In this document: one piece after another, positions 18,050 to 28,028 of the stretch
Layout of the letters: every line of letters starts with the position of its first letter
Numbering within the stretch: position 1 is the stretch's first letter
Source of the DNA: Planktotalea sp.
GTDB taxonomy: Bacteria > Pseudomonadota > Alphaproteobacteria > Rhodobacterales > Rhodobacteraceae
Length of the DNA stretch: 64,000 bases
Assembly (NCBI RefSeq): GCF_018607995.1
Contig: NZ_JABBAL010000006.1
Coordinates: forward strand, 90,366 to 154,365
Reading direction: 5' to 3'
Notes under the pieces: generated by a model
The model's input: only the letters and a program-made list of their open reading frames with translations
The model's database searches: none
Told to the model about the DNA's origin: nothing
Translations under genes and position numbers: made by a program

Positions 18050-19734
18050 TACACTTCATCCGCGAAGTGTTTCATGGTCATGCGGATCGGGTTCGGAGCT
18101 GCTTGCCCCAGACCACAAATCGACGCATCGCCCATCGCTGTGCACAGCTCTTCAAGCAGCGGTTGATCCCACTTGTCTGCTTGCATCAGCTTGACCGCTT
18201 TCTCGCAACCAACGCGGCATGGCGTGCATTGGCCACAACTTTCATCCTCGAAAAAGCGCAGCATATTAAGCGTGGCGCCTCTTGCGCTGTCTTTGTCAGA
18301 CAGGATAACAACAGCCGCCGATCCAATGAAAGTTCCAAGCGGTTGCAGCGTGTCGAAATCCATCGGCACGTCAGTAATTGAAGCAGGTAAAAGACCCGAA
18401 GATGGCCCACCGGGTTGGTAAGCTTTGAAGATGTGACCGTCCATCATACCACCAGTGGCTTCAATCAAGTCCACGATCGTGGAACCCGCAGGGAGCAGAT
18501 GCACCCCAGGATTATTGACACGACCAGAGATTGAATAGCTGCGCAGACCTTTGCGGCCATTCTTTTCGGTCGCGGACAGCACCTCAGGCCCTTCGCGAAC
18601 GATGCGTGTGACCCAAAGGAGTGTTTCAACGTTATGCACCAAAGTCGGCTTGTTGAAGATACCCACTTGAGCGACGAAAGGTGGCCGGTGACGAGGAAGA
18701 CCACGCTTGCCCTCGATGCTTTCGATCATCGCGCTTTCTTCACCGCAGATATAAGCACCCGCGCCGCGACGAAGATCGATGTAGCCCTTCTCAACGATGC
18801 CAGAATTTTCAAGCTTCGCGATCTCCTCGGCCAAGATGTGCAGAACCGCAGGATATTCATCGCGCATGTAGATAAAGCAGGTTTCCGCCTCGACCGCCCA
18901 AGCAGCAATGAGCATGCCTTCGAGGAAAAGATGCGGCGTGCGTTCCAAATAATAACGGTCTTTGAACGTGCCAGGCTCGCCCTCGTCGCCGTTCACGGCC
19001 AAGTAACACGTGCCCTCATTGGCGCGCACAAAGCCCCATTTTTTACCGGACGGAAAACCCGCACCACCAAGGCCACGAAGACCAGCGTCAAGAACTTTGT
19101 CTTGGACCTGCGCCCAATCGCCATTAGCGCGCAGCTTTTTGAGGGAGGCATACCCGCCCGCCGCCTCATAAGCCGGGAAATCCTCGTACGCTGGAATATC
19201 CGCGTGGGTATGGTTCGCAGCAATCGCCGCTTCGACCTTCTCAGGTGTGGCGTGGCCAATGTGGTGGTGGCCAAGTTCCAAGACAGGTGCCGTATCGCAG
19301 CGGCCCATACACGGTGCGCGCAAGACGCGCACTTCAGAAGCGTCCAAACCACCCTCCAAAGCCGATTTTAGCGCTTGTGCACCCGCCAATTCGCAAGAAA
19401 GTGAATCACACACACGGATCGTCAAAGCAGGCGGAGGTGTCTCGCCCTCTTTCACCACATCGAAGTGCGCGTAGAATGTCGCGACCTCGTAGACTTCCGC
19501 CATCGACAGGCGAAGTTCTTCGGCTAACGCGCGCAAATGAGCCGCGCTCAGATGACCGTATGCGTCTTGGATCAAGTGGAGAAATTCGATCAGTAGGTCT
19601 GAGCGACGCGGGCGATCTGCAAGAAGTGCTCTGACGTCTTCCCAAGCCTGGTCCTCCAATTGGCGACCTTTCGGCGTGTGCCGTCCCTTGCCTTTGCCAG
19701 ATTTCCAAACGCCTTTGCGATCGTCGAGCGCCAT
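18049..19734 (-). CDS. fdsB: Formate dehydrogenase diaphorase subunit: fused NuoE-like (FdsG) and NuoF-like (FdsB)
   Basis: N-terminal NuoE-type 2Fe-2S domain (VCDSLSCELAG...VLRAPCMGRC) followed by NuoF FMN/NADH motifs (GLRGLGGAGFPSGKKW, GAYICGEESAMIESIEGKRG, ESCGQCTPCRVG). Confidence 0.92.
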   Translation of the reverse strand: MALDDRKGVWKSGKGKGRHTPKGRQLEDQAWEDVRALLADRPRRSDLLIEFLHLIQDAYGHLSAAHLRALAEELRLSMAEVYEVATFYAHFDVVKEGETPPPALTIRVCDSLSCELAGAQALKSALEGGLDASEVRVLRAPCMGRCDTAPVLELGHHHIGHATPEKVEAAIAANHTHADIPAYEDFPAYEAAGGYASLKKLRANGDWAQVQDKVLDAGLRGLGGAGFPSGKKWGFVRANEGTCYLAVNGDEGEPGTFKDRYYLERTPHLFLEGMLIAAWAVEAETCFIYMRDEYPAVLHILAEEIAKLENSGIVEKGYIDLRRGAGAYICGEESAMIESIEGKRGLPRHRPPFVAQVGIFNKPTLVHNVETLLWVTRIVREGPEVLSATEKNGRKGLRSYSISGRVNNPGVHLLPAGSTIVDLIEATGGMMDGHIFKAYQPGGPSSGLLPASITDVPMDFDTLQPLGTFIGSAAVVILSDKDSARGATLNMLRFFEDESCGQCTPCRVGCEKAVKLMQADKWDQPLLEELCTAMGDASICGLGQAAPNPIRMTMKHFADEV

Positions 19735-19896
19735 AAGTGATCCCCCTAAGCAGCATTAAACACGCCGGATTCGTTGGATCATTCCTACGCCATACAGTCG
19801 CATACATTCGCTGATTTAAGACAGAAAATGACGAAAAAACGGTGTCTAGCGAGTCGCGTATCGGACTATATGTCTCAATTGCAACTCTGAATGTCG

Positions 19897-20481
19897 CTAA
19901 TCGATCATTGCCCAGTTAGGCTGATCTGGGATGTGCAAACGCAAGCGCATTCCGATCTGCAAAACGCCTTCCTGCTCAACCGAAGCTGTGACACCGCGAC
20001 GCCCTTTCGCAGCGGTTTTGAAGCTTTTGCCAAGGCCAGGATTTTCAACCTCGATAAATGGCGCAGGCAGATGGCAGGGTCTGTTTTCCATGTCGATGAT
20101 TAGACCCGGGCCACCCTCGCTCACGAGGCGGGAGGACGGGGGCACGTGACTCCAATCTTGGATGCCCTCGATCACAACCGAGGCACCTATCAAATGCGGC
20201 GCGAGGGTCTCGAGACCAATATCAGCGGCGATAAAATCCAGCTCTTCTTGGGAGACAATCGAAAGCTGGCGGGTATTTTTGATCTCAGTATATCGCGGAT
20301 ACTGTTGTTTAACACGACTGCATGAGGGTCGCGTCAGCCCTGCGTGAAACTCTGCTGCATAGCCCGCGAAAGTGAGCGGCATGTCGCCGGTTGAATCAGA
20401 GCGTAAATCCGCTTCGCTGTCTTTCACCGACCCGAGCCAGAGCACAGTCGCAAAGTAGTCGGTGGGTTTCAGGGCGGGCAT
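19897..20481 (-). CDS. MOSC domain-containing protein
   Basis: Starts MPALKPTDYFATVLWLGSV behind AAGGAGAGC; contains RHPL-free MOSC-like GLTRPSCSRVKQQYPRYTEIKNTRQLSIVSQEELDFIAADIGLE and LAPHLIGASVVIEGI. Confidence 0.82.
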   Translation of the reverse strand: MPALKPTDYFATVLWLGSVKDSEADLRSDSTGDMPLTFAGYAAEFHAGLTRPSCSRVKQQYPRYTEIKNTRQLSIVSQEELDFIAADIGLETLAPHLIGASVVIEGIQDWSHVPPSSRLVSEGGPGLIIDMENRPCHLPAPFIEVENPGLGKSFKTAAKGRRGVTASVEQEGVLQIGMRLRLHIPDQPNWAMID

Positions 20482-20591
20482 GGCGCTCTCCTTTGTAGGT
20501 CGTGCTCTGTTTTGGCGCAGAGACCGCAAGCAATCAATCCAGAACTTGTGATAGCTGGGATCAAAGACACCAATGCAGGTCACCCCAAAAG

Positions 20592-20620
20592 AAAAACCCC
20601 CACCCTCAGCCGGGGTTTTA
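20592..20620 (-). terminator. Rho-independent terminator downstream of ftsH
   Basis: Minus strand AAAACCCCGGCTGAGGGTGGGGGTTTTTCTTTT. Confidence 0.8.
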
Positions 20621-20624
20621 GCAC

Positions 20625-22544
20625 TTATGCAGAGGGCTCAGGTTCCATCCCGCCCGAGGGCTTGGCCCGCGGTTTGGTCTTCGGGATAGCTGTCACACTA
20701 GGTGCAGACCCTTGATCTGGAGTGTCGTCTTCATCTGGGCCTGATGTTGGCGCATCACCATTCATCACGCGTTTGATTTCATCACCCGTGAGCGTTTCGT
20801 ACTCAAGCAAACCTTGCGCGAGACGTTCGAACTCTGTCTCGTTCTCAGTGATGATTTTCACGGCCCACTCATACCCGTCTTGAATGAACTTCTGGACCTC
20901 TTCCTCGATCATTTCTTTCGTGTTCGCAGAGACCGAGAAACCACCTGTGCTGCCGGAATAACCATCCGCCGCCTCGGAATAGTCGATGTTGCCGACCTTC
21001 TCCGACATACCCCAGCGCAGCACCATGGCGCGCGCCAAAGCAGACGCTTGCATGATGTCACCCGCAGGGCCGTTGGACACGGCTTCAGGACCGTACTTCC
21101 AAATTTCAGCCGCTTTACCCGCCATTGTCATCGCCAAACGCTGGTGGCATTCGTCTTTGAACATGTTGAGGCGATCCATTTCAGGCAAGCTCATCACCAT
21201 GCCCAACGCACCACCGCGTGGAATGATCGTCGCTTTATAAACCGGATCGCATTTCGGCAGCATGATACCGACCAAGGCGTGACCTGCTTCGTGATACGCG
21301 GTCATCTCTTTTTGATCGTCAGTCATGACCATAGAGCGGCGCTCAGCACCCATCATGATCTTGTCTTTCGCGCTCTCGAAATCTTCCATCGCAACGAACC
21401 GACGTCCGACACGTGCAGCTCCAAGGGCAGCTTCATTGACGAGGTTCGCAAGATCTGCACCGGAGAAACCCGGTGTGCCGCGTGCGATGATGCGCAGATC
21501 AACGTCAGGACCAAGCGGTGTTTTGCGCGCGTGGACGTGCAAAATTTTTTCGCGGCCTTTGATGTCTGGATTGCCGACAGTGACCTGACGGTCAAAACGA
21601 CCTGGACGTAGCAAAGCAGGATCAAGCACATCTTTACGGTTCGTCGCCGCAATGATTATCACGCCTTCATTGGCTTCAAAACCGTCCATCTCAACGAGCA
21701 GTTGGTTCAACGTTTGCTCACGCTCATCGTTACCACCGCCATAGCCAGCGCCACGATGGCGACCTACCGCATCGATTTCGTCGATAAACACAATGCAAGG
21801 CGCGTTCTTTTTCGCCTGCTCAAACATATCACGCACACGGGATGCACCCACACCAACGAACATTTCAACGAAGTCGGAACCAGAGATTGTAAAGAACGGT
21901 ACACCCGCTTCACCTGCAATTGCTCGCGCAAGCAGCGTTTTACCTGTACCGGGAGGGCCTTCTAGCAAAGCGCCTTTCGGGATCTTGCCGCCAAGACGCG
22001 AGAACTTTTGGGGATTGCGCAGGAATTCAACGATCTCTTCGAGCTCTTCCTTGGCTTCATCAATGCCCGCCACATCGTCAAAGGTTACGCGACCCTCTTT
22101 CTGTGTAAGCATCTTCGCCTTGGATTTGCCAAAGCCCATCGCGCCACCTTTGCCACCACCCTGCATACGGTTCATGAAAAAGACCCACACGCCAATTAAC
22201 AAAAGGAAAGGCAGAAGCGAGAGAATGAATGTCTGGAGTCCAGACTGTTCTTGTTGCTCTGCGCGGACTGCAACATTTTGCTCAATCAAGAACTCGGAGA
22301 CATTAGCGTCTGCCGGCTTGATCGTTACGTAGTCGGCACCATCAGATCCACGGAACCGAATGCGTTCGCCGTCCAACGTCACATTGGTCACACCGCCTCC
22401 GTTCACGGAAGACACAAACTCAGAATAGCTTAGTTCGCGGCTCTGAAGATTGGCGTTATTACCACTGAACAGATTGAACAGGGCCAAAACCAAAAGGAAC
22501 AGAACAACCCAAAAGGCGATATTGCGTGCGTTACCCAACGACAC
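20625..22544 (-). CDS. ftsH: ATP-dependent zinc metalloprotease FtsH
   Basis: [23 protein letters not shown] Walker A, SRH region, HEAGHALVG zinc motif. Confidence 0.98.
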   Translation of the reverse strand: MSLGNARNIAFWVVLFLLVLALFNLFSGNNANLQSRELSYSEFVSSVNGGGVTNVTLDGERIRFRGSDGADYVTIKPADANVSEFLIEQNVAVRAEQQEQSGLQTFILSLLPFLLLIGVWVFFMNRMQGGGKGGAMGFGKSKAKMLTQKEGRVTFDDVAGIDEAKEELEEIVEFLRNPQKFSRLGGKIPKGALLEGPPGTGKTLLARAIAGEAGVPFFTISGSDFVEMFVGVGASRVRDMFEQAKKNAPCIVFIDEIDAVGRHRGAGYGGGNDEREQTLNQLLVEMDGFEANEGVIIIAATNRKDVLDPALLRPGRFDRQVTVGNPDIKGREKILHVHARKTPLGPDVDLRIIARGTPGFSGADLANLVNEAALGAARVGRRFVAMEDFESAKDKIMMGAERRSMVMTDDQKEMTAYHEAGHALVGIMLPKCDPVYKATIIPRGGALGMVMSLPEMDRLNMFKDECHQRLAMTMAGKAAEIWKYGPEAVSNGPAGDIMQASALARAMVLRWGMSEKVGNIDYSEAADGYSGSTGGFSVSANTKEMIEEEVQKFIQDGYEWAVKIITENETEFERLAQGLLEYETLTGDEIKRVMNGDAPTSGPDEDDTPDQGSAPSVTAIPKTKPRAKPSGGMEPEPSA

Positions 22545-22688
22545 TCTCCTTGATATATCTTTGGTGCGCGACCTAGCACGTCACCGTTTAAACTAAAATA
22601 GACACATCGCGGTGATGTTCAATGAAACACAGGCAGCTAAATTGCTCAATTCACTATTTCAGAGGAGTTTCAGCAAGAAATGGACGGA

Positions 22689-23168
22689 TTATAGCTTGGA
22701 AGAAATGACGCCCGTGGCAAAACCACCCATGCGTAATTCGCCAAAAAGTCGCTGATATTCGATTTTTGGGCAACGATTTTGCACAACATCCAATCCAACC
22801 GCTTCAGCCTTGGCCGTGGCTTCGGCGTGCTCCACACCAATTTGCAACCAGATCGTTTTCAGATTGGGAAGATGCTCCAATGCTTCATCCACAATCGCGG
22901 GCACATGGTCAGAGCGGCGAAAAATATCTACCATATCAACGGGTTGATCTATCTCTCTCAAATTCGCGCGGATCATTTGCCCGAACAATTGGTCCCCAGC
23001 ATAGACCGGATTCACAGGGATAACCGTATATCCTTTGAGGCCAAGATAGCGCGCAACATAGTAGCTGGGGCGCACGGGATTGGTGGACACGCCCACGACG
23101 GCGACCACTTTATTACGGTTCAGAATGTCTTTTAGGAAGGCGTCAGGATAGGTCATGTAGGTATTCAC
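22689..23168 (-). CDS. CoA-binding domain protein
   Basis: VVAVVGVSTNPVRPSYYVARYLGLKGYTVIPVNPVYAGDQ and VVQNRCPKIEYQRL. Confidence 0.85.
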   Translation of the reverse strand: MNTYMTYPDAFLKDILNRNKVVAVVGVSTNPVRPSYYVARYLGLKGYTVIPVNPVYAGDQLFGQMIRANLREIDQPVDMVDIFRRSDHVPAIVDEALEHLPNLKTIWLQIGVEHAEATAKAEAVGLDVVQNRCPKIEYQRLFGELRMGGFATGVISSKL

Positions 23169-23369
23169 GCTAATTCTAAGCAGATTTCAAAAGAAAAATG
23201 CGCCCACGGGAGGGATGCCCGGGACGCAAAGTATGGAACTGGGGACAGTCAAGGGATACCAAAGGTTCCAACTTTGGCGTTTGAGACGAAAGAGATGGGT
23301 GCGAATATTGCCGCTTAAAGAGCCACTCAAAATTTCGTGATCGCTCGGCGAAAAGGCGCTGAAAGTGCT

Positions 23370-24071
23370 TCAAACCGAAAGATAAGTGTCGCGCACCTCT
23401 GGGTGCGCGTTCAGCTCCCCAAGTGTGCCTTTGTATTTTGCGGTACCACTTTCAATGATCACAACACGGTCGGCCACGGCCTGCGCAAAGTGTAAGTTTT
23501 GCTCAGACAAAAGCACCGTCAAACCGTCTTTCTTAAGGCGTAAAATGACTCGCGCCATTTCCTCGACAATCACGGGCGCAATACCCTCGGACGGCTCATC
23601 CAGAAGAATGAGGCTCGGATTGCCCATCAACGTACGCGCAATCGTCAGCATTTGTTGCTCGCCCCCTGATAACTCTTTGCCCCGATTGGTGCGTCGCTCT
23701 GCAAGGTTCGGGAACATATCAAACAGCATATCTTCGGACCATGTCACCGTCTCCTCACGCGCGGGCTGGCGCCCGACTTCAAGGTTCTCCATAACTGTCA
23801 AGTCGGTGAAAATACGCCTCTCTTCGGGCACATAACCAAGGCCCAACTTCGCGACTTTATGCGGTGCCATACGCGTAATGTCAGTGCCTTGGTACGTCAC
23901 CGACCCCGTTTGCGGCACGACAAGCTGCATCACAGATTTCATCGTCGTCGTTTTGCCCGCACCATTGCGTCCCAAGAGAGCAACCACTTGCCCACGTTCG
24001 ACATCAAAGCTCAGGTCATTCAAAACATGCGCCTTGCCGTAAAAACTGTTTACGCCTTTGATCTCAAGCAT
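23370..24071 (-). CDS. livF: Branched-chain amino-acid type ABC transporter ATPase (LivF family)
   Basis: MLEIKGVNSFYGKAHVLNDLSFDV, GRNGAGKTTTMK, LSGGEQQML; ATG at 24071 overlaps the end of livG. Confidence 0.88.
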   Translation of the reverse strand: MLEIKGVNSFYGKAHVLNDLSFDVERGQVVALLGRNGAGKTTTMKSVMQLVVPQTGSVTYQGTDITRMAPHKVAKLGLGYVPEERRIFTDLTVMENLEVGRQPAREETVTWSEDMLFDMFPNLAERRTNRGKELSGGEQQMLTIARTLMGNPSLILLDEPSEGIAPVIVEEMARVILRLKKDGLTVLLSEQNLHFAQAVADRVVIIESGTAKYKGTLGELNAHPEVRDTYLSV

Positions 24072-24843
24072 TGGCGCTCTCCCCGTCGTGCTTAAAGAGC
24101 GTCCCACCACCAAGATAAACCTCTCGCACACGGTCGTCATTGCGGATCTCATTGACCGATCCATTGGCGATCAAAGCACCGCGATTAAGGACCATAACAC
24201 GGTGGGCATGTGCAAAAACGACGTCCATGTCATGCTCTGTGAACAAAACACTCACGCCGCGGCTCTCTACAATGTCAGCAGTCAGCTGCATCAGAGCAAT
24301 GCGTTCTGCCGGAGCCATTCCGGCAGTAGGTTCGTCCATCAGCAAAAGCGTCGGATCGTGGGCCAAAGCGATCGCCAGTTCGAGACGTTTCAGATCCCCA
24401 TAGGCAAGAACAGCGCAGTGACGTTCCGATTGATCCGCCATCGCCACGAGATCGAGTAATCCCATCGCCTCATCGCGGTACATCTGATACGCGCGGGGCA
24501 AAAGTGAATAGATCTTCTTATGATGCGAGATCAGCGCCATCTGCACATTCTCGATCACTGTCATCGACGCATACGTCCCCGTAATCTGAAACGTGCGCCC
24601 AACCCCAAGCCGCCAAATCTGTCGTGGTTTCAATCCCTTAAGGTCTCTGCCATTCAAGGTCACCGTCCCCGCAGACGATTTGAGTTGCCCCATAAGCATG
24701 TTAAAACACGTGCTTTTGCCTGCACCATTCGGCCCGATCAGCGCCAGCAACTCGCCTTTTTGAAGCTCGAACGAAACATCATCCACCGCTTGAATTGCGC
24801 CAAACGCTTTGCTCAATCCTTTGACTTCCAGAACCGCGCTCAT
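24064..24843 (-). CDS. livG: Branched-chain amino-acid type ABC transporter ATPase (LivG family)
   Basis: MSAVLEVKGLSKAFGAIQAVDDVSF, GPNGAGKSTCFN; ATG overlaps the TGA of the permease gene. Confidence 0.88.
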   Translation of the reverse strand: MSAVLEVKGLSKAFGAIQAVDDVSFELQKGELLALIGPNGAGKSTCFNMLMGQLKSSAGTVTLNGRDLKGLKPRQIWRLGVGRTFQITGTYASMTVIENVQMALISHHKKIYSLLPRAYQMYRDEAMGLLDLVAMADQSERHCAVLAYGDLKRLELAIALAHDPTLLLMDEPTAGMAPAERIALMQLTADIVESRGVSVLFTEHDMDVVFAHAHRVMVLNRGALIANGSVNEIRNDDRVREVYLGGGTLFKHDGESANA

Positions 24844-26699
24844 GCCTGATCCTCCCGCTTGATAAAGCCGATCCTTTCGGCCCATTTGCGCAAGGTCCCC
24901 GCAATACCATCAGGCGCGAGAATCACGACGAAGATAATGAGCAAGCCAAGTAACAAGCGCCAATATTCAAAGCGCGTGATGTAGTCTTTTGCACCCTCTA
25001 GTGCTGCCCCACCTACGACGCCCCCTGCGAGGGTTTTGACACCACCAAGGAAGACGACAATCAACGCATCAAAACTGCGCGCGATTTCTAATTCATTTGG
25101 GAAGATTGACCCTTTGGAGAAGACAAACAGCCCTCCCGCGATCCCCGCCATCGCCCCTGCGAAACCGAAAGCAACCCATTGCACATGCTTGGTGTTGATG
25201 CCCGTCGCCTCCGCCTGCCTTGCGGAATCGCGCGCGCCGCGTAGGGCGTAGCCAAAAGGTGAATGCGCAGTGTGGCGGAGAAGGATGATCCCCCCGATGC
25301 ACAGCACCAGCGCAAGGTAGTAAAACGTCGTCGTCCCTGACGCCCACTCGGACGGCCAGATGTCCACCAGACCGTCATCGCCCCCTGTGAAATCGCCCCA
25401 TTGGAAGACCAGCGACCAAAGAAGCTGCGCGAAGGCGAGCGTGAGCATTGCGAAATAAACGCCGGTCAGGCGCAGACAGACCCAGCCGAAAATGATTGCT
25501 GTGAGACCAGCCGCAAGCGGTGCAAGGATCAGCGCCAGCTCCATCGGTGTGCCTGCGTATGTCACCAGAAGTGCCGCCGCATAGGCGCCGCCGCCGAAGT
25601 AGGCCGCATGACCAAAGGAAACGAGACCGCCAAGGCCCAAAAGAAAGTGCAACGACGCCGCGAAAAGACAGAAGATCGCGATGTCCGTGATCAGGACAAG
25701 AATGAAACTATCGCCCACCAGCGGCAAAAGCCCAAGCAGGACCAAGCCCACCACGACAATCATTCGCGCAGTTTGCCCCGCGGGTTTGATCGGGCGTTCT
25801 GGCTCGCCTACTTGGCCATGCTCGCCCGCGACTTCCTCACGACCAAACAGTCCAAAGGGGCGGAAAATCAGCACCACCACCATAACAACGAACATCAAAG
25901 CAAGGGTGGACTGCGGCAGGTAATTTACCCCGAATACGTTGAGCACGGAGATGAGCACAGCCGCCACATAAGCGCCCGGCAAGGACCCCATGCCGCCAAT
26001 CACGACCACCACGAAGATGGCCGAGAGAATGTTGAAATCCATTAACAGGTCCGCGCCACCTTTGGGCAATTGTACAGCACCGCCAAGACCCGCCAAAGCG
26101 CAACCGAGGAAGAAAACACCAGTAAACAGCCACGCCTGATTGACGCCCAATGCTCCAACCATTTCACGGTCTTGCGTCGCTGCGCGCACGAGAATTCCTG
26201 TGCGTGTCTTGGTGATCAACCACCACAAAGCAAAAGCCACGAAAGGGGTTAAGGCGATCAAAGCGAGGTCATATTTCGGCACAGGCTCACCCATGATCCG
26301 GATGATCCCTTTCAACCCTGGCGCGCGCGGTCCCAAGAAATCATCCGCGCCCCATACCAACAGCGTGAGGTCTTGGATAACAAGAATGACACCGAAGGTG
26401 GCGACCAATTGGAACAGCTCAGGCGCTTTATATACAGGGCGCAAGACCAGCATTTCAACGATGATACCAATGATACCGACGACGAGGCCAGCCAACAGGA
26501 TCGACGCCCAAAAGCCGAACCCGCCCGGCAAGACCTGCATGAAGGAATATCCTACATACGCGCCGAGCATGTAGAATGAGCCATGTGCGAAATTGACGAT
26601 GCGCGTGACACCGAAAATCAACGACAGGCCAGAGGCGACCATGAACAGCGCGCTCGCATTGGCGAGCCCTGTGAGAATTTGCGCAATGAAAAGACCCAT
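24840..26699 (-). CDS. Fused LivH-LivM type ABC permease
   Basis: 619 aa: LivH-like half (GLSLIFGVTRIVNFAHGSFYMLGAYVGY) joined to LivM-like half (LGLGGLVSFGHAAYFGGGAYAAALL) by a hydrophilic linker. Confidence 0.9.
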   Translation of the reverse strand: MGLFIAQILTGLANASALFMVASGLSLIFGVTRIVNFAHGSFYMLGAYVGYSFMQVLPGGFGFWASILLAGLVVGIIGIIVEMLVLRPVYKAPELFQLVATFGVILVIQDLTLLVWGADDFLGPRAPGLKGIIRIMGEPVPKYDLALIALTPFVAFALWWLITKTRTGILVRAATQDREMVGALGVNQAWLFTGVFFLGCALAGLGGAVQLPKGGADLLMDFNILSAIFVVVVIGGMGSLPGAYVAAVLISVLNVFGVNYLPQSTLALMFVVMVVVLIFRPFGLFGREEVAGEHGQVGEPERPIKPAGQTARMIVVVGLVLLGLLPLVGDSFILVLITDIAIFCLFAASLHFLLGLGGLVSFGHAAYFGGGAYAAALLVTYAGTPMELALILAPLAAGLTAIIFGWVCLRLTGVYFAMLTLAFAQLLWSLVFQWGDFTGGDDGLVDIWPSEWASGTTTFYYLALVLCIGGIILLRHTAHSPFGYALRGARDSARQAEATGINTKHVQWVAFGFAGAMAGIAGGLFVFSKGSIFPNELEIARSFDALIVVFLGGVKTLAGGVVGGAALEGAKDYITRFEYWRLLLGLLIIFVVILAPDGIAGTLRKWAERIGFIKREDQA

Positions 26700-26727
26700 G
26701 CCCTGACCTTTGGTATTTTAGGGGGAA

Positions 26728-26777
26728 ACGGCCCGCCCTTTCAGGCGGACCGTGTTGTGATTTTTCGACGAAAAATC
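26728..26777 (-). terminator. Two adjacent inverted repeats between the SBP gene and the permease gene
   Basis: ACGGCCCGCC-ctttca-GGCGGACCGT (10-bp arms with one G:U) and GATTTTTCG-A-CGAAAAATC. Confidence 0.6.
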
Positions 26778-26783
26778 GCGCCC

Positions 26784-27992
26784 TTAGTTGCCGGAGCCGC
26801 GCAGCTGCATGACTTCCTCATCTGGCAAGGTGTAATCAGCGCCATCCTTATAGACCCAGTTTTCCAACGTGCCTTTGCCATCTTTCAAAGCGATTGTGCC
26901 AACGTATGCACCCATCGTTGCTTGGTGATCTTGCGAGCGGAACTTAATGTCGCCTACGGGCGTGCTCACTGGCAAATCGGCAAACGCCGCGCGGATCGCT
27001 TCGCTATCCGTGGAGCCTGCCTTTTCCAACACAGCCACGATAGATTGCACCGTCATATAACCCACCAATGAACCAATACGCGGGTGATCGTCGTATTTCG
27101 CCATATACGCATCAACGAAAATTTTGCCCGATCCTTCGGTGATTTCGGACCAAGGATAGCCCGTCACAATCCAGCCCTCAGGTGCTTCATCACCAAGCGG
27201 GTCCATATATTCAGGTTCGCCAGATAAAAGGCCATAGACATTACGCCCTTCAAAGAGCCCACGTGTGCCGCCTTCGCGAACAAACTTCGCAAGATCACCA
27301 CCAAAAGTCACGTTGTAGATTGCATCTGGCTTTGCTCGCTCAATCGCTTGCGCTTCTGCACCTGCGTCGATCTTGAACAACGCGGGCCACTGCTCTGCCA
27401 CGAACTCCACTTCGGGCTTTAGCTTGGTCAAAGCTTTCTTAAACGCAGCGACCGCGTCTTTGCCGTACGCGTAGTTGGGCGCAATGGTTGCATAGCGAGT
27501 CGCATCAGTTTTCGCAGCTTCCTCGGCCAACATCGCTGCTTGCATATATGTGGAAGAGCGCAAACGGAACGTATAGTCATTGCCCTTAGACCAAGTGATT
27601 GCATCTGCAAGCGGCTCGGACGCAAGATAGACGTACTTCTTCTCCGCCGCGAGCGAGCTAATCGCCAAGCCCACGTTGGACAAGATCGTCCCCGTGAGCA
27701 TCACAGCGCCTTCGCGCGTCATCAGCTCTTCGGCGATTTTCACCGCTTCGCCGGGCTTTCCTTGGTCATCGCGAAAGATGAATTCCAGCGGTTTGCCCAT
27801 AACGCCACCAGCCGCGTTGACCTCTTCCAGCGCCATCTCAATGCCAAGTTTATAGGGCCCCGCAAAGGCCGCGAGACGCTTGTAGTGGTTGATCTCACCA
27901 ATCTTGATCGTGTCCTCAGCAAGTGCCGGCAGACCGACGGCCGCAATCGCAGCTGCGCCTACAAGGCTTTTCAAAAATGTCTTTCTTTTCAT
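26784..27992 (-). CDS. ABC transporter substrate-binding protein (LivK/amide-urea type periplasmic protein)
   Basis: Signal peptide, IKIGEINHYKRLAAFAGPYKLGIEMALEEVNAAGGVMGKPLEFIFRDDQGKPGEAVKIAEEL. Confidence 0.9.
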   Translation of the reverse strand: MKRKTFLKSLVGAAAIAAVGLPALAEDTIKIGEINHYKRLAAFAGPYKLGIEMALEEVNAAGGVMGKPLEFIFRDDQGKPGEAVKIAEELMTREGAVMLTGTILSNVGLAISSLAAEKKYVYLASEPLADAITWSKGNDYTFRLRSSTYMQAAMLAEEAAKTDATRYATIAPNYAYGKDAVAAFKKALTKLKPEVEFVAEQWPALFKIDAGAEAQAIERAKPDAIYNVTFGGDLAKFVREGGTRGLFEGRNVYGLLSGEPEYMDPLGDEAPEGWIVTGYPWSEITEGSGKIFVDAYMAKYDDHPRIGSLVGYMTVQSIVAVLEKAGSTDSEAIRAAFADLPVSTPVGDIKFRSQDHQATMGAYVGTIALKDGKGTLENWVYKDGADYTLPDEEVMQLRGSGN

Positions 27993-28028
27993 GTCGTTCC
28001 CTCTCTGTTGGGTCCGACCATGACAGCG

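Noticed and set aside
23176-23373. 65-aa minus-strand ORF between the CoA-binding protein gene and livF
   Set aside because: Basic, low-complexity translation with no recognisable motif or ribosome-binding site; likely spurious.
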